A DNA stretch of 64,000 nucleotides from Streptomyces tendae (GCF_014650435.1 NZ_BMUY01000008.1:380285-444284), one strand, 5' to 3'; shown: positions 48,824 through 58,569, counted from the first letter of the stretch. Notes: generated by a model not told the origin, from the letters alone. Numbers and translations: made by a program.

Positions 48824-51800
48824 ATGTCCGTGCAGAGTCACACGGCAGCCCAGCACGATCCCGCTGCCACACCTGAGTTCCCGCGTCACGTGGTGACCGC
48901 GGTCCTCGTCGCCCACGACGGAGCCCGCTGGCTGCCCGACGCGCTCGCCGGGCTGCTCGGCCAGGAGCGCCCCGTCCAGTACGCCGTGGCCGCCGACACC
49001 GGCAGCGCCGACGACTCCTCCCGGCTGGTCGCCGACGCCCTCGGCGACGACCGCGTGCTCCACCTCGCCCGGCGCACCGGCTTCGGCCAGGCCGTCGAGG
49101 AGGCCGCCCGCACCGCCCCGGTCCTCACCCCCGAGGACCTGCCGTATCTGAGGAGGCCCAGCGGCTGGGACCCCGTCACCCGCTCCTGGCGCGACGACGC
49201 CTACGACATGCCGGAGCTGCCCCACGGCGAACCGGTCCAGTGGCTGTGGCTGCTGCACGACGACTGCGCGCCCGAACCCGAGGCCCTCGCCCAGCTGCTG
49301 CGCGTCGTGGACACCGAGTACGAACTCGGCCGCGACGACGTCGCCGTCGTGGGTCCCAAACTCCGCGGCTGGTACGACCGCAGGCAGCTGCTGGAGGTCG
49401 GCGTCTCCATCGCCAACTCCGGCCGCCGCTGGACCGGCCTGGACCGCCGCGAGCAGGACCAGGGCCAGCACGACCACGTCAGGACCGTGCTGTCGGTGTC
49501 CACCGCCGGCATGCTGATCCGGCGCGACGTCTTCGAGCGGCTCGGCGGTTTCGACCGCAGGCTGCCCCTGATGCGCGACGACGTCGACCTGTGCTGGCGC
49601 GCGCACGCCGCCGGACTGCGGGTCCTCGTCGCCCCCGAGGCGGTGGTCCGGCACGCCGAGGCGGCCTCGCGCGAACGCCGCGCCGTGGACTGCGCGGGCC
49701 GCACCACCGCCTCACCGCACAAGGTGGACAAGGCCGGCGCCGTCCACACCCTCCTCGTCAACGTCCGCACCGCCGCCCTGCCCTGGGTGCTGCTGCGCGT
49801 CGTCCTCGGCACGCTGCTGCGGACCGTCGCCTACCTCGTCGGCAAGGTCCCCGGCCAGGCCCTCGACGAGATCCGGGGCCTGCTGGGCGTCCTGCTGCGA
49901 CCCGAGCGGATCATCGCGGGCCGTCGCGAACGCGGCCGCCCGCAGGTCGAGAAGGACGAACTGCGGCCCCTGTTCCCGCCCCCGGGCGCGACCGTCCGGG
50001 CCACCGTCGAGCAGGTCGCGGGCGACCTCTTCGGCAGCTCCGACGCCGAGGCCGCCGCGGGCGCCGGACGGCACGGCGGGGGCATCGAGTCCGGACCGGG
50101 CGGCGACGACGCCGACTTCCTGGAGATCGAGCAGTTCGCCCGCCTCAAGCGCATCGCCCGCAAGCCAGGACCGGTGCTCTTCCTGGTGCTGCTGCTCGTC
50201 TCGCTGGCCGCCTGCCGCGCGCTCCTCGGCGGCGGCGCCCTGGCGGGCGGCGCGCTGCTGCCCGCCCCGGCCGGCGCGGGCGAGCTGTGGTCGCGGTACG
50301 CGGACGCCTGGCACACCGTCGGCACCGGTGGCACCGCCTCCGCGCCGCCCTACCTCGCGATCGTCGCCACGCTCGCCTCCGTACTGCTCGGCTCCACCGG
50401 ACTCGCCGTCACCCTGCTGCTGGTCTGCTCCGTGCCCCTGGCGGGCGCCACCGCGTACTTCGCCTCCCGCCCACTGGTCCCGTCCAGGCTGCTGCGCGCC
50501 TGGGCCGCCGTCGCCTACGCCTTCCTGCCCGCCGCCACCGGCGCGCTCGCCGGCGGCCGCATCGGCACCGCCGTCCTCGCCGTACTGCTGCCGCTCGTCG
50601 CGCGCGCGGGCGTCGCGGCGTCCGGCCTGGCGGGCTCCTCCGGCGCCCGCGGCAGCTGGCGCGCCACCTGGGCCTACGCCCTGCTGCTGACGATCACCAC
50701 CGCCTTCACGCCCGTCGTGTGGCCCGTCGCGCTCGTCCTCGGCGTCGGCGTCCTTGCCCTGCGGCGCGGCGAGATCACGGCGTACGGGCTGCGCTTCCTC
50801 GCCCAGCTCGGCACTCCGCTGCTGCTGCTCGCCCCTTGGTCGCTGTCGCTGCTGCCGTTCGGCTTCTTCGACCAGGCCGGACTCGAGTACGGCTCCTCGG
50901 CCGCCTCCGCCCTCGACCTGCTCGGCGCCAGCCCCGGCGGCCCCGGCACGGTGGGCGGGCTGTTCCTCGTCGGTGTCGTGCTGGCCGCGCTGGCCGCCCT
51001 GCTGCGCTCCGAGCGGCAGGCGGCCGTCCGGACGGCCTGGGCCGTCGCCCTGGTGGCTTTGGTCTTCGCGGTCCTGTCCAACCGCTCCGCCTGGGCCGGA
51101 CCCGCCACCCTCGTCTACGGCATCGCCCTGCTGTCCGCCGCGACGCTCGGCGCCGACGGGGCCCGCTTCCGGGTGGCCGAGCAGAGCTTCGGCTGGCGCC
51201 AGCCGGTCGCCGCCCTGATCGCCCTCGCCTCGGCCCTCGGCCCGCTGATCGCCGCCGCGGGCTGGGTGTTCGGCGGCGCCGACGGCCCCGTGGAGCGGCG
51301 CGACCCCGTCCAGGTGCCCGCGTTCGTCGCCGAGGAGAGCCACACCCGCGACCAGGCCCGCACCCTCGTGCTCGACAGCGACTCCGCCGCGCACGTGGGC
51401 TACATGCTGGTCCGCGGCTCCGGCGCCCGCCTCGGCGACGGCGAACTGGCCTCCGGGGACGGCGGGAACAGCACCCTCGACAAGGTCGTCGCCAACCTCG
51501 TGGCCGGCTCCGGCGCCGACCAGGCCGACCAGCTCGGCGGGTTCGCCGTGCGCTACGTACTCGTGCACAAGGGCGCGCCCCGCGAGGTCACCCGGGTCCT
51601 GGACGCCACGCCCGGACTGAGCAGGCTCAGCCAGCAGGACGGCAGCGGACTGTGGCGGGTGGACCAGGAAGTCGCGCGCGCGACCGTCGTGTCCGGCGAC
51701 AAGTCCGGTGCCGGGACGTCCGGTGGCGGCGAGCCCGAGCCCGTGGCGGCCGGACCCGTGGAGATCCACACCGACATCGAGGCGGGCGCCGAGGGCCGTG

Positions 51801-52639
51801 TGCTGCGCCTCGCCGACACCGCCGCCGAAGGCTGGACGGCCACCCTGGACGGCAAGCCGCTGACCCGCACCACGGTCGACGGCTGGGCCCAGGGCTTCCA
51901 ACTCCCCGCCTCCGGCGGTCGGCTGGACGTCACCTACGACGCCCCGTTCACCCACACGGCCTGGCTGTGGGCCCAGGGTCTCCTCGGCGTCGTCCTGGTC
52001 GTCCTCGCCCTGCCCGGCAGGCGCCGCGACGTCGACGACGACCTGCCCGACGAACCGCTCGTCCCCGCCCAGCCCGTCGAGGGCGAAGGACGCCGGGCGC
52101 GGCGGCTGCGGGCCCAGGCCGAGGCCGAGGCGGAGGCCGCCGCCGGGGCGGGCGCACCGGCGGAGCCGGGCCCCGAGGCCGCGGAAGACGCCGTAGAGGT
52201 GCCCGCTCCGCCCACGGCACCACCCGTGCCGGTCCCGCAGCAGCCGGCGTACGGAGAATGGGACGCGGCGGGGTCCACCGGCGCCGGGTACGGCTCCTAC
52301 GACGGCGGCTACGGCGGCGATCAGTACCAGGACGCCCAGCAGTACCAGGATGCCCAGCAGTACGACCCGGGTGCGTACGGACAGCAGCCGTACCAGGCGG
52401 CGGACCCGTACCAGCCGGACGCCTACCAGGGCGGTCACGGCGGCCAGGGCGTGCAGTACGGGGCCGGCCAGTACGACCCGTACGCCTACGGCGACCCGGC
52501 GCAGGCTCAGGAGGGCGGCTACGACCCCGCCTTCGGCCAGGCGTACGGCCAGGGTGGATACGACACGCCGTACGACCCTTCCCAGCCCCAGCAGCCCCAC
52601 GGCACGGGCAGTGAGCGTCCCGACGGGAGCCAGCAGTGA
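48824..52639 (+). CDS. large multidomain GT2-type membrane glycosyltransferase with Q/Y/G-rich tail
   Basis: The 1271-residue product begins with a cytoplasmic GT-A domain at about residues 20-290 (VTAVLVAHDGARWLPDAL, LWLLHDDCAPEP with the metal-binding DD, LMRDDVDLCWRAHAAG). A linker and about a dozen membrane segments follow between roughly 440 and 820. An extracellular beta-rich part comes at about 830-1050, then one more membrane segment near 1055, then a cytoplasmic tail. The tail from about 1085 is acidic/alanine-rich and then Gln/Tyr/Gly-rich (QYQDAQQYQDAQQYDPGAYG). Proteins of this type build cell-envelope glycans. The ATG has only weak ribosome-binding complementarity. The stop overlaps the next start. 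Confidence 0.88.
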   Translation: MSVQSHTAAQHDPAATPEFPRHVVTAVLVAHDGARWLPDALAGLLGQERPVQYAVAADTGSADDSSRLVADALGDDRVLHLARRTGFGQAVEEAARTAPVLTPEDLPYLRRPSGWDPVTRSWRDDAYDMPELPHGEPVQWLWLLHDDCAPEPEALAQLLRVVDTEYELGRDDVAVVGPKLRGWYDRRQLLEVGVSIANSGRRWTGLDRREQDQGQHDHVRTVLSVSTAGMLIRRDVFERLGGFDRRLPLMRDDVDLCWRAHAAGLRVLVAPEAVVRHAEAASRERRAVDCAGRTTASPHKVDKAGAVHTLLVNVRTAALPWVLLRVVLGTLLRTVAYLVGKVPGQALDEIRGLLGVLLRPERIIAGRRERGRPQVEKDELRPLFPPPGATVRATVEQVAGDLFGSSDAEAAAGAGRHGGGIESGPGGDDADFLEIEQFARLKRIARKPGPVLFLVLLLVSLAACRALLGGGALAGGALLPAPAGAGELWSRYADAWHTVGTGGTASAPPYLAIVATLASVLLGSTGLAVTLLLVCSVPLAGATAYFASRPLVPSRLLRAWAAVAYAFLPAATGALAGGRIGTAVLAVLLPLVARAGVAASGLAGSSGARGSWRATWAYALLLTITTAFTPVVWPVALVLGVGVLALRRGEITAYGLRFLAQLGTPLLLLAPWSLSLLPFGFFDQAGLEYGSSAASALDLLGASPGGPGTVGGLFLVGVVLAALAALLRSERQAAVRTAWAVALVALVFAVLSNRSAWAGPATLVYGIALLSAATLGADGARFRVAEQSFGWRQPVAALIALASALGPLIAAAGWVFGGADGPVERRDPVQVPAFVAEESHTRDQARTLVLDSDSAAHVGYMLVRGSGARLGDGELASGDGGNSTLDKVVANLVAGSGADQADQLGGFAVRYVLVHKGAPREVTRVLDATPGLSRLSQQDGSGLWRVDQEVARATVVSGDKSGAGTSGGGEPEPVAAGPVEIHTDIEAGAEGRVLRLADTAAEGWTATLDGKPLTRTTVDGWAQGFQLPASGGRLDVTYDAPFTHTAWLWAQGLLGVVLVVLALPGRRRDVDDDLPDEPLVPAQPVEGEGRRARRLRAQAEAEAEAAAGAGAPAEPGPEAAEDAVEVPAPPTAPPVPVPQQPAYGEWDAAGSTGAGYGSYDGGYGGDQYQDAQQYQDAQQYDPGAYGQQPYQAADPYQPDAYQGGHGGQGVQYGAGQYDPYAYGDPAQAQEGGYDPAFGQAYGQGGYDTPYDPSQPQQPHGTGSERPDGSQQ

Positions 52640-54144
52640 AGCGCACGACCCTGTCCCTGATCGCCTGTGCGACGGCGCTCGCCGCGGTCACCGGCTTCGC
52701 GGCGGTGTCCGCCCCCGACGGCTCCGGCACGGACACCGCGGCGCCGGCCGCCCGGCTGCCCGTGGAGCGCACCAGCCTGCTGTGCCCCGCGCCCAGCACC
52801 TCCGACCTCGCCGAGACCGCGTACACGTCCTTCACCCCCGTCACGAAGGGCGCGGACGAGAAGGGCGACGCGGAACTCGCGACGGCGGAGACGGCCGAAG
52901 ACGGCGGCGAGGGCGAGAAGGACGAGAAGGGCGACAAGGACGAGAAGAAGGAGAAGCCGGTCGTCCAGCCCAAGGCGCCCGGCACGCCCGTCGCCGGGAA
53001 GACCACCGGCGCCGACGCACCCGCGCTGATCGGCACCGCCGAGGGCGGCACCGCGCCGGGCTGGACGGTCCAGCAGACCACCGAGGTGGCCGCGGGGACG
53101 GGCCGGGGCCTGCAGGGCGTCAACTGCACCGCGCCGGACACGGAGTTCTGGTTCCCGGGAGCCAGCACGGCGACCGGCCGCACCGACTACGTGCACCTGA
53201 CCAACCCCGACGACTCGGCGGCCGTCGTCGACATCGAGCTGTACGGCAAGGACGGTGCCCTGAAGTCCACGGTGGGGGAGGGGGTCACGGTGCCGCCGCA
53301 CACCAGTGAGTCCCTCCTGCTGTCCACGCTCAGCGAGGTGAAGGAGACCGACCTGACCGTGCACGTCGGTGTGCGCAGCGGACGGCTCGGCGCCGCGGTG
53401 CAGGCCCTGGACGACAAGACCGGCGGCGACTGGCTGACCGCGGCCGCGGACCCGGCGAGCGAGCTGGTGCTGCCGGGCATCCCGAAGGACGCCACCGCCG
53501 TACGCCTGGTGCTGTTCACGCCCGGCGGCACCGACGCCGACCTGAAGGTGCGCCTCGCCTCGCCGTCCGGTCTGATCACGCCAGCCGGACACGAGACGGT
53601 GCATGTGAAGGCCGGTATGACGACCGGTGTCGACCTGGGCGAGGTCACGCGCGGCGAGGCGGGTTCGCTGGTGCTGACGCCGACGGACGGAGCCGTGCCG
53701 GTCGTGGCCGCGGTCCGGGTCGTACGGGGCAAGGGCGACGAGCAGGAGTCGGCGTTCGTCCCGGCCTCCGACCCGGTCGGGGCCCGCGCGACGGTCGCGG
53801 ACAACCGCGCCAAGAGCACGACCCTGGCCCTCTCCGCGCCCGGCGAGGCCGCGCAGGTCAAGGTCACCGCGTCGGCGGGCACCGAGGGCGGCACGCCGGC
53901 GACCAAGACGTACACGATCAAGGCCGGCACGACCCAGAACGTCGACGCGCCGGTCCCCGCCGGACTCAAGGGCTCCTACGCGCTGACCGTCGAGACCGTC
54001 TCGGGCGGCCCGGTGCACGCGTCCCGCACCCTGACGGGTTCGGACGACGACGTGGCGGCCTTCACCGTCCAGACCCTCCCCGACGACCGGGGCATGGTCT
54101 CGGTGCCGAACGCGGACGAGGACCTGTCGGTGCTGCAGAAGTAG
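52636..54144 (+). CDS. secreted DUF5719-type protein
   Basis: The 502-residue product has a signal peptide at residues 1-25 (KRTTLSLIACATALAAVTGF), then an Asp/Glu/Lys-rich linker at about 75-110 (EGEKDEKGDKDEKKEK). Repeated beta-sandwich-like segments to the end include WFPGASTATGRTDYVHLTNPD. No catalytic motif was seen, and the product is expected on the cell surface. The GTG at 52636 overlaps the glycosyltransferase stop by 4 bases, a fixed pairing that suggests the two proteins work together. DUF5719 membership is from memory of the family. Confidence 0.8.
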   Translation: MKRTTLSLIACATALAAVTGFAAVSAPDGSGTDTAAPAARLPVERTSLLCPAPSTSDLAETAYTSFTPVTKGADEKGDAELATAETAEDGGEGEKDEKGDKDEKKEKPVVQPKAPGTPVAGKTTGADAPALIGTAEGGTAPGWTVQQTTEVAAGTGRGLQGVNCTAPDTEFWFPGASTATGRTDYVHLTNPDDSAAVVDIELYGKDGALKSTVGEGVTVPPHTSESLLLSTLSEVKETDLTVHVGVRSGRLGAAVQALDDKTGGDWLTAAADPASELVLPGIPKDATAVRLVLFTPGGTDADLKVRLASPSGLITPAGHETVHVKAGMTTGVDLGEVTRGEAGSLVLTPTDGAVPVVAAVRVVRGKGDEQESAFVPASDPVGARATVADNRAKSTTLALSAPGEAAQVKVTASAGTEGGTPATKTYTIKAGTTQNVDAPVPAGLKGSYALTVETVSGGPVHASRTLTGSDDDVAAFTVQTLPDDRGMVSVPNADEDLSVLQK

Positions 54145-54163
54145 CGCACAGCCGGCACGGAAG

Positions 54164-54193
54164 GAGCGGCGGCGGGCCCGGCCCCCGCCGCTC
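54164..54193. terminator. hairpin between convergent genes
   Basis: GAGCGGCGG (54164-54172) pairs with CCGCCGCTC (54185-54193) around a GC-rich loop. It follows the DUF5719 gene and touches the stop of the zincin-like gene on the other strand. Confidence 0.6.
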
Positions 54194-54644
54194 AGTCCTC
54201 CCCGTACCGGGGATCCACCGTCTCCGGGGTCAGCCCCAGCAGCTCCGCGACCTGCTCGACGACGACCTCGTGCACCAGCAGCGCGCGCTCGTCCCGCCCC
54301 TTGGTCCGGATCTCCACCGGCCGCCGGTACACCACGACGCGCCCCCGCCGCCCGTCCCGCGAGGGCACCGTGCCGCCGAGCGGGACCGCCTCGTCGTTCC
54401 ACGCCTCCCCGGCCGCGGGCGGGCGCGGCACGTCGAGGACGAGGAAGTCGATGTCGGCGAGCTGTGGCCACCGCCGCTCCAGGCGCTCCACGGAGTCCTG
54501 CACCAGGTCCGCGAACACCTCGCCACGGCTCGCGGCGAGCGGCACCTGAGGGGGCGCGACCGGACCGCGCATGCCCCGACCGTGGCGATCACGACGGCGG
54601 GGTCCTGGGCGGCCGGCATCACGGGGCGTCACGGGGTTGTCCAT
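54192..54644 (-). CDS. zincin-like metallopeptidase-family protein with incomplete HExxH
   Basis: The 150-residue product has family blocks FADLVQDSVERLERRWPQL, IDFLVLDVPRPP and VVVYRRPVEIRT followed by LLVHEVVVEQVAELLGLTPETVDPRY. The helix keeps His-Glu of a zincin HExxH motif, but the second His is Val (HEVVVEQ), so three-residue zinc binding is in doubt. The actinobacterial family next to DUF3499 normally shows HEIAHH (from memory). The ATG at 54644 is the first reasonable start; the frame continues upstream as the shadow of the next gene. A TTGAGT/GATACG promoter (54769-54796, minus strand) is possible. Confidence 0.75.
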   Translation of the reverse strand: MDNPVTPRDAGRPGPRRRDRHGRGMRGPVAPPQVPLAASRGEVFADLVQDSVERLERRWPQLADIDFLVLDVPRPPAAGEAWNDEAVPLGGTVPSRDGRRGRVVVYRRPVEIRTKGRDERALLVHEVVVEQVAELLGLTPETVDPRYGED

Positions 54645-54986
54645 CACTGGTGAAGGGTAGTCCCCGCCGAGGCGGCGTGCCCGACCGCGGGCGCTCCGCG
54701 GGCGGCGTGGCGGGGACCCGCTCCACTTGTCGCTGGATGACCATTCCAGCCAAGGTTGAGCTCGATTTCGTATCTCTCCGCGACCGTGCAACTCAAGGCA
54801 AATGTCGTTGTTTGTATCGGGTCGTGACCGCCTCCCACGCGGTGCGGGTCCCTCCGGACCGGCGTCCGCGCAGGTCAAAGGGGCCTGTTCCGCAGGGTCC
54901 TTAGGTCTTTTCACGCCACGACACGGGGGTGTGACCTGGTGGAGAGTCGTCGCGGCCCGCTCAAGAGTGCGGTACCGTCCAACATC
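54645..54986. other. 342-base divergent intergenic region
   Basis: No gene is supported. A minus-strand promoter candidate is TTGAGT (complement of 54791-54796) with GATACG (complement of 54769-54774) and a 16-base spacer. On the plus strand TACCGT (54973-54978) lies eight bases before the GTG of the DUF3499 gene, suggesting a leaderless message. Confidence 0.5.
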
Positions 54987-55358
54987 GTGAGCCCTGTACG
55001 TCGCTGTTCGCGCACCGCCTGCGGCCGTCCCGCCGTCGCGACGCTGACGTACGTCTACGCCGACTCGACCGCGGTCCTCGGCCCGCTCGCCACCTACGCC
55101 GAACCCCACTGCTACGACCTGTGCGCCGAGCACTCCGAGCGCCTCACCGCCCCCCGCGGCTGGGAGGTCGTCCGCCTGCTCGACGGATCCGCCCCGGCCC
55201 GCCCCAGCGGCGACGACCTGGAGGCGCTCGCCAACGCGGTGCGCGAGGCGGCCCGGCCCCAGGAGCGGGCGGCCGAGGCCGGGGGAGCACGGACGGCCGA
55301 CCCCATGGAGGTCGCGCGCCGCGGCCACCTGCGCGTGCTGCGCTCGCCGGACAACTGA
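54987..55358 (+). CDS. DUF3499-family zinc-ribbon-like protein
   Basis: The 123-residue product starts at a GTG giving VSPVRRCSRTACGRPAVATLTY. An earlier GTG at 54939 would add 16 residues and is possible. Cysteine pairs C-x4-C near the start and CYDLC-x2-H near residue 45 suggest a zinc site. The middle YVYADSTAVLGPLATYAEPH is the family's conserved block. The C-terminal half is helical and charged. Function unknown; conserved in Actinobacteria next to the zincin-like and mannose genes (mycobacterial Rv3258c recalled). Confidence 0.82.
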   Translation: MSPVRRCSRTACGRPAVATLTYVYADSTAVLGPLATYAEPHCYDLCAEHSERLTAPRGWEVVRLLDGSAPARPSGDDLEALANAVREAARPQERAAEAGGARTADPMEVARRGHLRVLRSPDN

Positions 55359-55507
55359 GCCCCGTCCGACGCGTTCCCGCCCGTCACATGTCGTGTCCTC
55401 GGTCACATCCGTTGCTGCACACCCATTGACGCCCCGTTGTCGCGGACACGACCATTCCGGAAGCCGCGAGAAATCGCTTTCGCATGGCGGAATCCGGGGA
55501 GGCGTGC

Positions 55508-57124
55508 GTGTACGTGCAGGAGCTGGAACCCGTCGCCGGTTCGCTCGGCCTGTCGGCCCTGGTGGCGGCCCTGCCACTGGTGATCGTCCTCGTCCTGCTG
55601 GGCGGCGTCCGCATGAAGGCGCACCTGGCGGGCCTCATCGGCCTCCTCGCCGCCGTACTGGTCGCATGGCTCGCCTACGGCATGCCGCTCGACCAGACGG
55701 CCTCCAGCGCCGTCCAGGGGGCGGTTTTCGGCCTCTTCCCCATCCTGTGGATCGTCGTGAACGCCCTGTGGGTCTACCGGATGACCGTCCGCACCCGGCA
55801 CTTCGACATCCTGCGCCGCTCCTTCGGCCGGCTGTCCGACGACCCCCGCATCCAGGCCCTCGTCGTCGCCTTCTGCTTCGGCGCCCTCCTGGAGGCCCTC
55901 GCCGGGTTCGGGGCGCCCGTCGCGATCTGCTCGGTCATGCTCGTCGCCCTCGGCTTCGACCCCGTACGCGCCGCCGTGGTCTCGCTGGTCGCCAACACCG
56001 CGCCGGTCGCCTTCGGCGCGATGGGCACCCCGGTGGTGACGCTGGCCCAGGTCACCGGGCTGCCCCTGGACGACGTCGCCTCCGTCGTGGGCCGCCAGAC
56101 GCCCCTGCTGGCCCTCGTCGTCCCGGTGCTCCTCGTCGCCCTGGTGGACGGGCGGCGCGGACTGCGCGAGACCTGGATCCCCGCGCTGGCCTGCGGAGTC
56201 GCCTTCGCCGTCGCCCAGTTCGTCGCCTCCAACTACGTCTCCGCCCAGCTCGCCGACATCGCCGCCGCCCTGGTCGGCGCCGGCGCGCTGGTCGCCGTAC
56301 CGCACTCCCGCAGGCCCGCCGCCGAGCCCGTACGGGCGTCCGTACTGACCGGCGTACGCAGCGAGGAACTCGACGAGGACGACTCCGCCCGGGAGGTGGT
56401 GCGTGCCTACGCGCCGTACGCGCTGATCGTCGCCGTCTTCTCGGTGGCGCAGATCCCGGCGGTCAAGGACTGGCTGGCGAAGGCCACGCAGTCCTACGAC
56501 TGGCCGTTCCTCGACGTGCTCGACCCCGAGGGCAAGCCCGTCGGCGGCAACGTCTTCTCCTGGCCGATCGTCTCCACCGGCGGCACCCTCGTGCTGTTCG
56601 CCGGACTGGCCACCGCCGTCGTCCTCGGCGTGCACGCGCGCGTGGCGGTCAAGGAGTGGCTCGCGACCGTGCACGAACTGCGCTTCGCGATCCTCACCGT
56701 CACCTCGGTCCTCGCCCTCGCCTACGTCATGAACCTCTCCGGGCAGGCCGCCACCATCGGCCACTTCGTCGCCGCGGCCGGTGCCGGACTCGCCTTCCTC
56801 TCCCCGGTGCTCGGCTGGTTCGGCGTCGCCGTCTCCGGCTCCGACACCTCGGCCAACGCCCTCTTCGGCGCCCTCCAGGTGACCGCCGGGCGGGAGTCCG
56901 GCCTCTCGCCCGAACTGCTCGCCGCCGCCAACAGCTCCGGCGGCGTCCTCGGCAAGATGATCTCCCCGCAGAACCTCACCATCGCCTGCGCCGCCGTCGG
57001 ACTCGCGGGGCGCGAGGGCGACCTGCTGCGCAAGGTACTGCCGTGGAGCCTCGGCCTGTTGCTGGTCATGTGCCTGATCGTGGTCGGGCAGTCCACAGTG
57101 GTCCTCGGCTGGATGCTGCCCTGA
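55508..57124 (+). CDS. L-lactate permease (LctP family)
   Basis: The 538-residue product has about 13 hydrophobic segments and the family regions GFGAPVAICSVML near residue 130, ANTAPVAFGAMGTPVVTLAQ near 165 and SGSDTSANALFG near 440, typical of lactate permeases. It likely imports lactate or glycolate by proton symport. The GTG at 55508 has GGGGAGG (55496-55502) five bases upstream and is preferred over an ATG at 55484. It is flanked by unrelated genes, so the link to its neighbours is positional only. A long charged loop (EELDEDDSAREV) lies near residue 290. Confidence 0.92.
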   Translation: MYVQELEPVAGSLGLSALVAALPLVIVLVLLGGVRMKAHLAGLIGLLAAVLVAWLAYGMPLDQTASSAVQGAVFGLFPILWIVVNALWVYRMTVRTRHFDILRRSFGRLSDDPRIQALVVAFCFGALLEALAGFGAPVAICSVMLVALGFDPVRAAVVSLVANTAPVAFGAMGTPVVTLAQVTGLPLDDVASVVGRQTPLLALVVPVLLVALVDGRRGLRETWIPALACGVAFAVAQFVASNYVSAQLADIAAALVGAGALVAVPHSRRPAAEPVRASVLTGVRSEELDEDDSAREVVRAYAPYALIVAVFSVAQIPAVKDWLAKATQSYDWPFLDVLDPEGKPVGGNVFSWPIVSTGGTLVLFAGLATAVVLGVHARVAVKEWLATVHELRFAILTVTSVLALAYVMNLSGQAATIGHFVAAAGAGLAFLSPVLGWFGVAVSGSDTSANALFGALQVTAGRESGLSPELLAAANSSGGVLGKMISPQNLTIACAAVGLAGREGDLLRKVLPWSLGLLLVMCLIVVGQSTVVLGWMLP

Positions 57125-57204
57125 CCTCCGGGAACCTTCCGGGCGGCCCGCCGGTCCCTACGGGTAGTTTGTGGGCTCCGACAGGACTTTCAGGAAGGTT
57201 GGCC

Positions 57205-58569
57205 GTGGCTGCTGATCTGTCGCAGATCGTGAAGGCGTACGACGTGCGCGGTGTCGTCCCGGACCAGTGGGACGAGTCGCTGGCCGAGCTGTTCGGCGCG
57301 GCCTTCGTCGAGCTGACCGGCGCGGGCGCCGTCGTGATCGGTCACGACATGCGGCCCTCCTCCCCGGGCCTGTCCGGTGCCTTCGCGCGCGGCGCGGCGG
57401 CCCGCGGCGCCGACGTGACCGAGATCGGCCTGTGCTCCACCGACCAGCTGTACTACGCCTCCGGCGCGCTCGACCTGCCGGGCGCCATGTTCACGGCCTC
57501 GCACAACCCCGCGCGGTACAACGGCATCAAGCTGTGCCGCGCGGGCGCCGCCCCGGTCGGCCAGGACACCGGCCTCGCCGAGATCCGCGCCCTGGTGGAA
57601 CGCTGGAGCGAGGTCGGCGCCCCGGAGCCGTCCACCCGCCCCGGCACGGTGACCCGGCGCGACACCCTCGCCGACTACGCGACCCACCTGCGCTCCCTCG
57701 TCGACCTCACCACCATCCGCCCTCTCAAGGTCGTCGTCGACGCGGGCAACGGCATGGGCGGCCACACCGTCCCCACGGTCTTCGCCGGCCTGCCCCTCGA
57801 CCTGGTGCCGATGTACTTCGAACTGGACGGCACCTTCCCCAACCACGAGGCCAACCCGCTCGACCCGGCCAACCTCGTAGACCTCCAGCGGCGCGTCCGC
57901 GAGGAGGGCGCCGACCTCGGCCTCGCCTTCGACGGCGACGCCGACCGCTGCTTCGTCGTCGCCCAGGACGGCGAGCCGGTCTCCCCGTCCGCCGTCACCG
58001 CCCTCGTGGCCGCCCGCGAACTGGCCCGCAACGGCGGCAAGGGCACGGTCATCCACAACCTGATCACCTCCTGGTCCGTCCCGGAGGTCGTACGGGAGAA
58101 CGGCGGCACCCCGGCACGCACGCGCGTGGGCCACTCCTTCATCAAGGCCGAGATGGCCAGGACCGGCGCCATCTTCGGCGGCGAGCACTCCGCGCACTAC
58201 TACTTCCGCGACTTCTGGAACGCCGACACCGGCATGCTGGCCGCCCTCCACGTCCTCGCCGCCCTCGGCGAGCAGGACGGCCCGCTGTCCGCCCTGGTCG
58301 CCGCCTACGACCGCTACACCGGCTCCGGCGAGATCAACTCCACCGTCGACGACCAGCAGGCCCGCCTCGCCGCGATCCGGGCCGCGTACGAGGGCCGCGA
58401 CGACGTCACCGTCGACGACCTGGACGGCCTCACCGTCACTTCGGCCGACTGGTGGTTCAACGTCCGCCCCTCCAACACCGAGCCCCTGCTCCGCCTCAAC
58501 GCGGAGGCCCGCGACGAGGCAACGATGACGAAGGTGCGCGACGAGGCCCTGGCGATCATCCGGGCCTAG
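57205..58569 (+). CDS. manB: phosphomannomutase
   Basis: The 454-residue alpha-D-phosphohexomutase interconverts mannose-6- and mannose-1-phosphate. The catalytic phosphoserine loop is TASHNPARYNG (about residues 97-107). The metal loop is DGDADR (about 242-247), with sugar loop GGEHSAHYYF (near 327) and phosphate-binding RPSNTEPLLRL (near 425). The GTG at 57205 has AGGAAGG six bases upstream. It supplies mannose-1-phosphate to ManC. The frame is open far upstream as a shadow of the permease gene. Confidence 0.95.
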   Translation: MAADLSQIVKAYDVRGVVPDQWDESLAELFGAAFVELTGAGAVVIGHDMRPSSPGLSGAFARGAAARGADVTEIGLCSTDQLYYASGALDLPGAMFTASHNPARYNGIKLCRAGAAPVGQDTGLAEIRALVERWSEVGAPEPSTRPGTVTRRDTLADYATHLRSLVDLTTIRPLKVVVDAGNGMGGHTVPTVFAGLPLDLVPMYFELDGTFPNHEANPLDPANLVDLQRRVREEGADLGLAFDGDADRCFVVAQDGEPVSPSAVTALVAARELARNGGKGTVIHNLITSWSVPEVVRENGGTPARTRVGHSFIKAEMARTGAIFGGEHSAHYYFRDFWNADTGMLAALHVLAALGEQDGPLSALVAAYDRYTGSGEINSTVDDQQARLAAIRAAYEGRDDVTVDDLDGLTVTSADWWFNVRPSNTEPLLRLNAEARDEATMTKVRDEALAIIRA

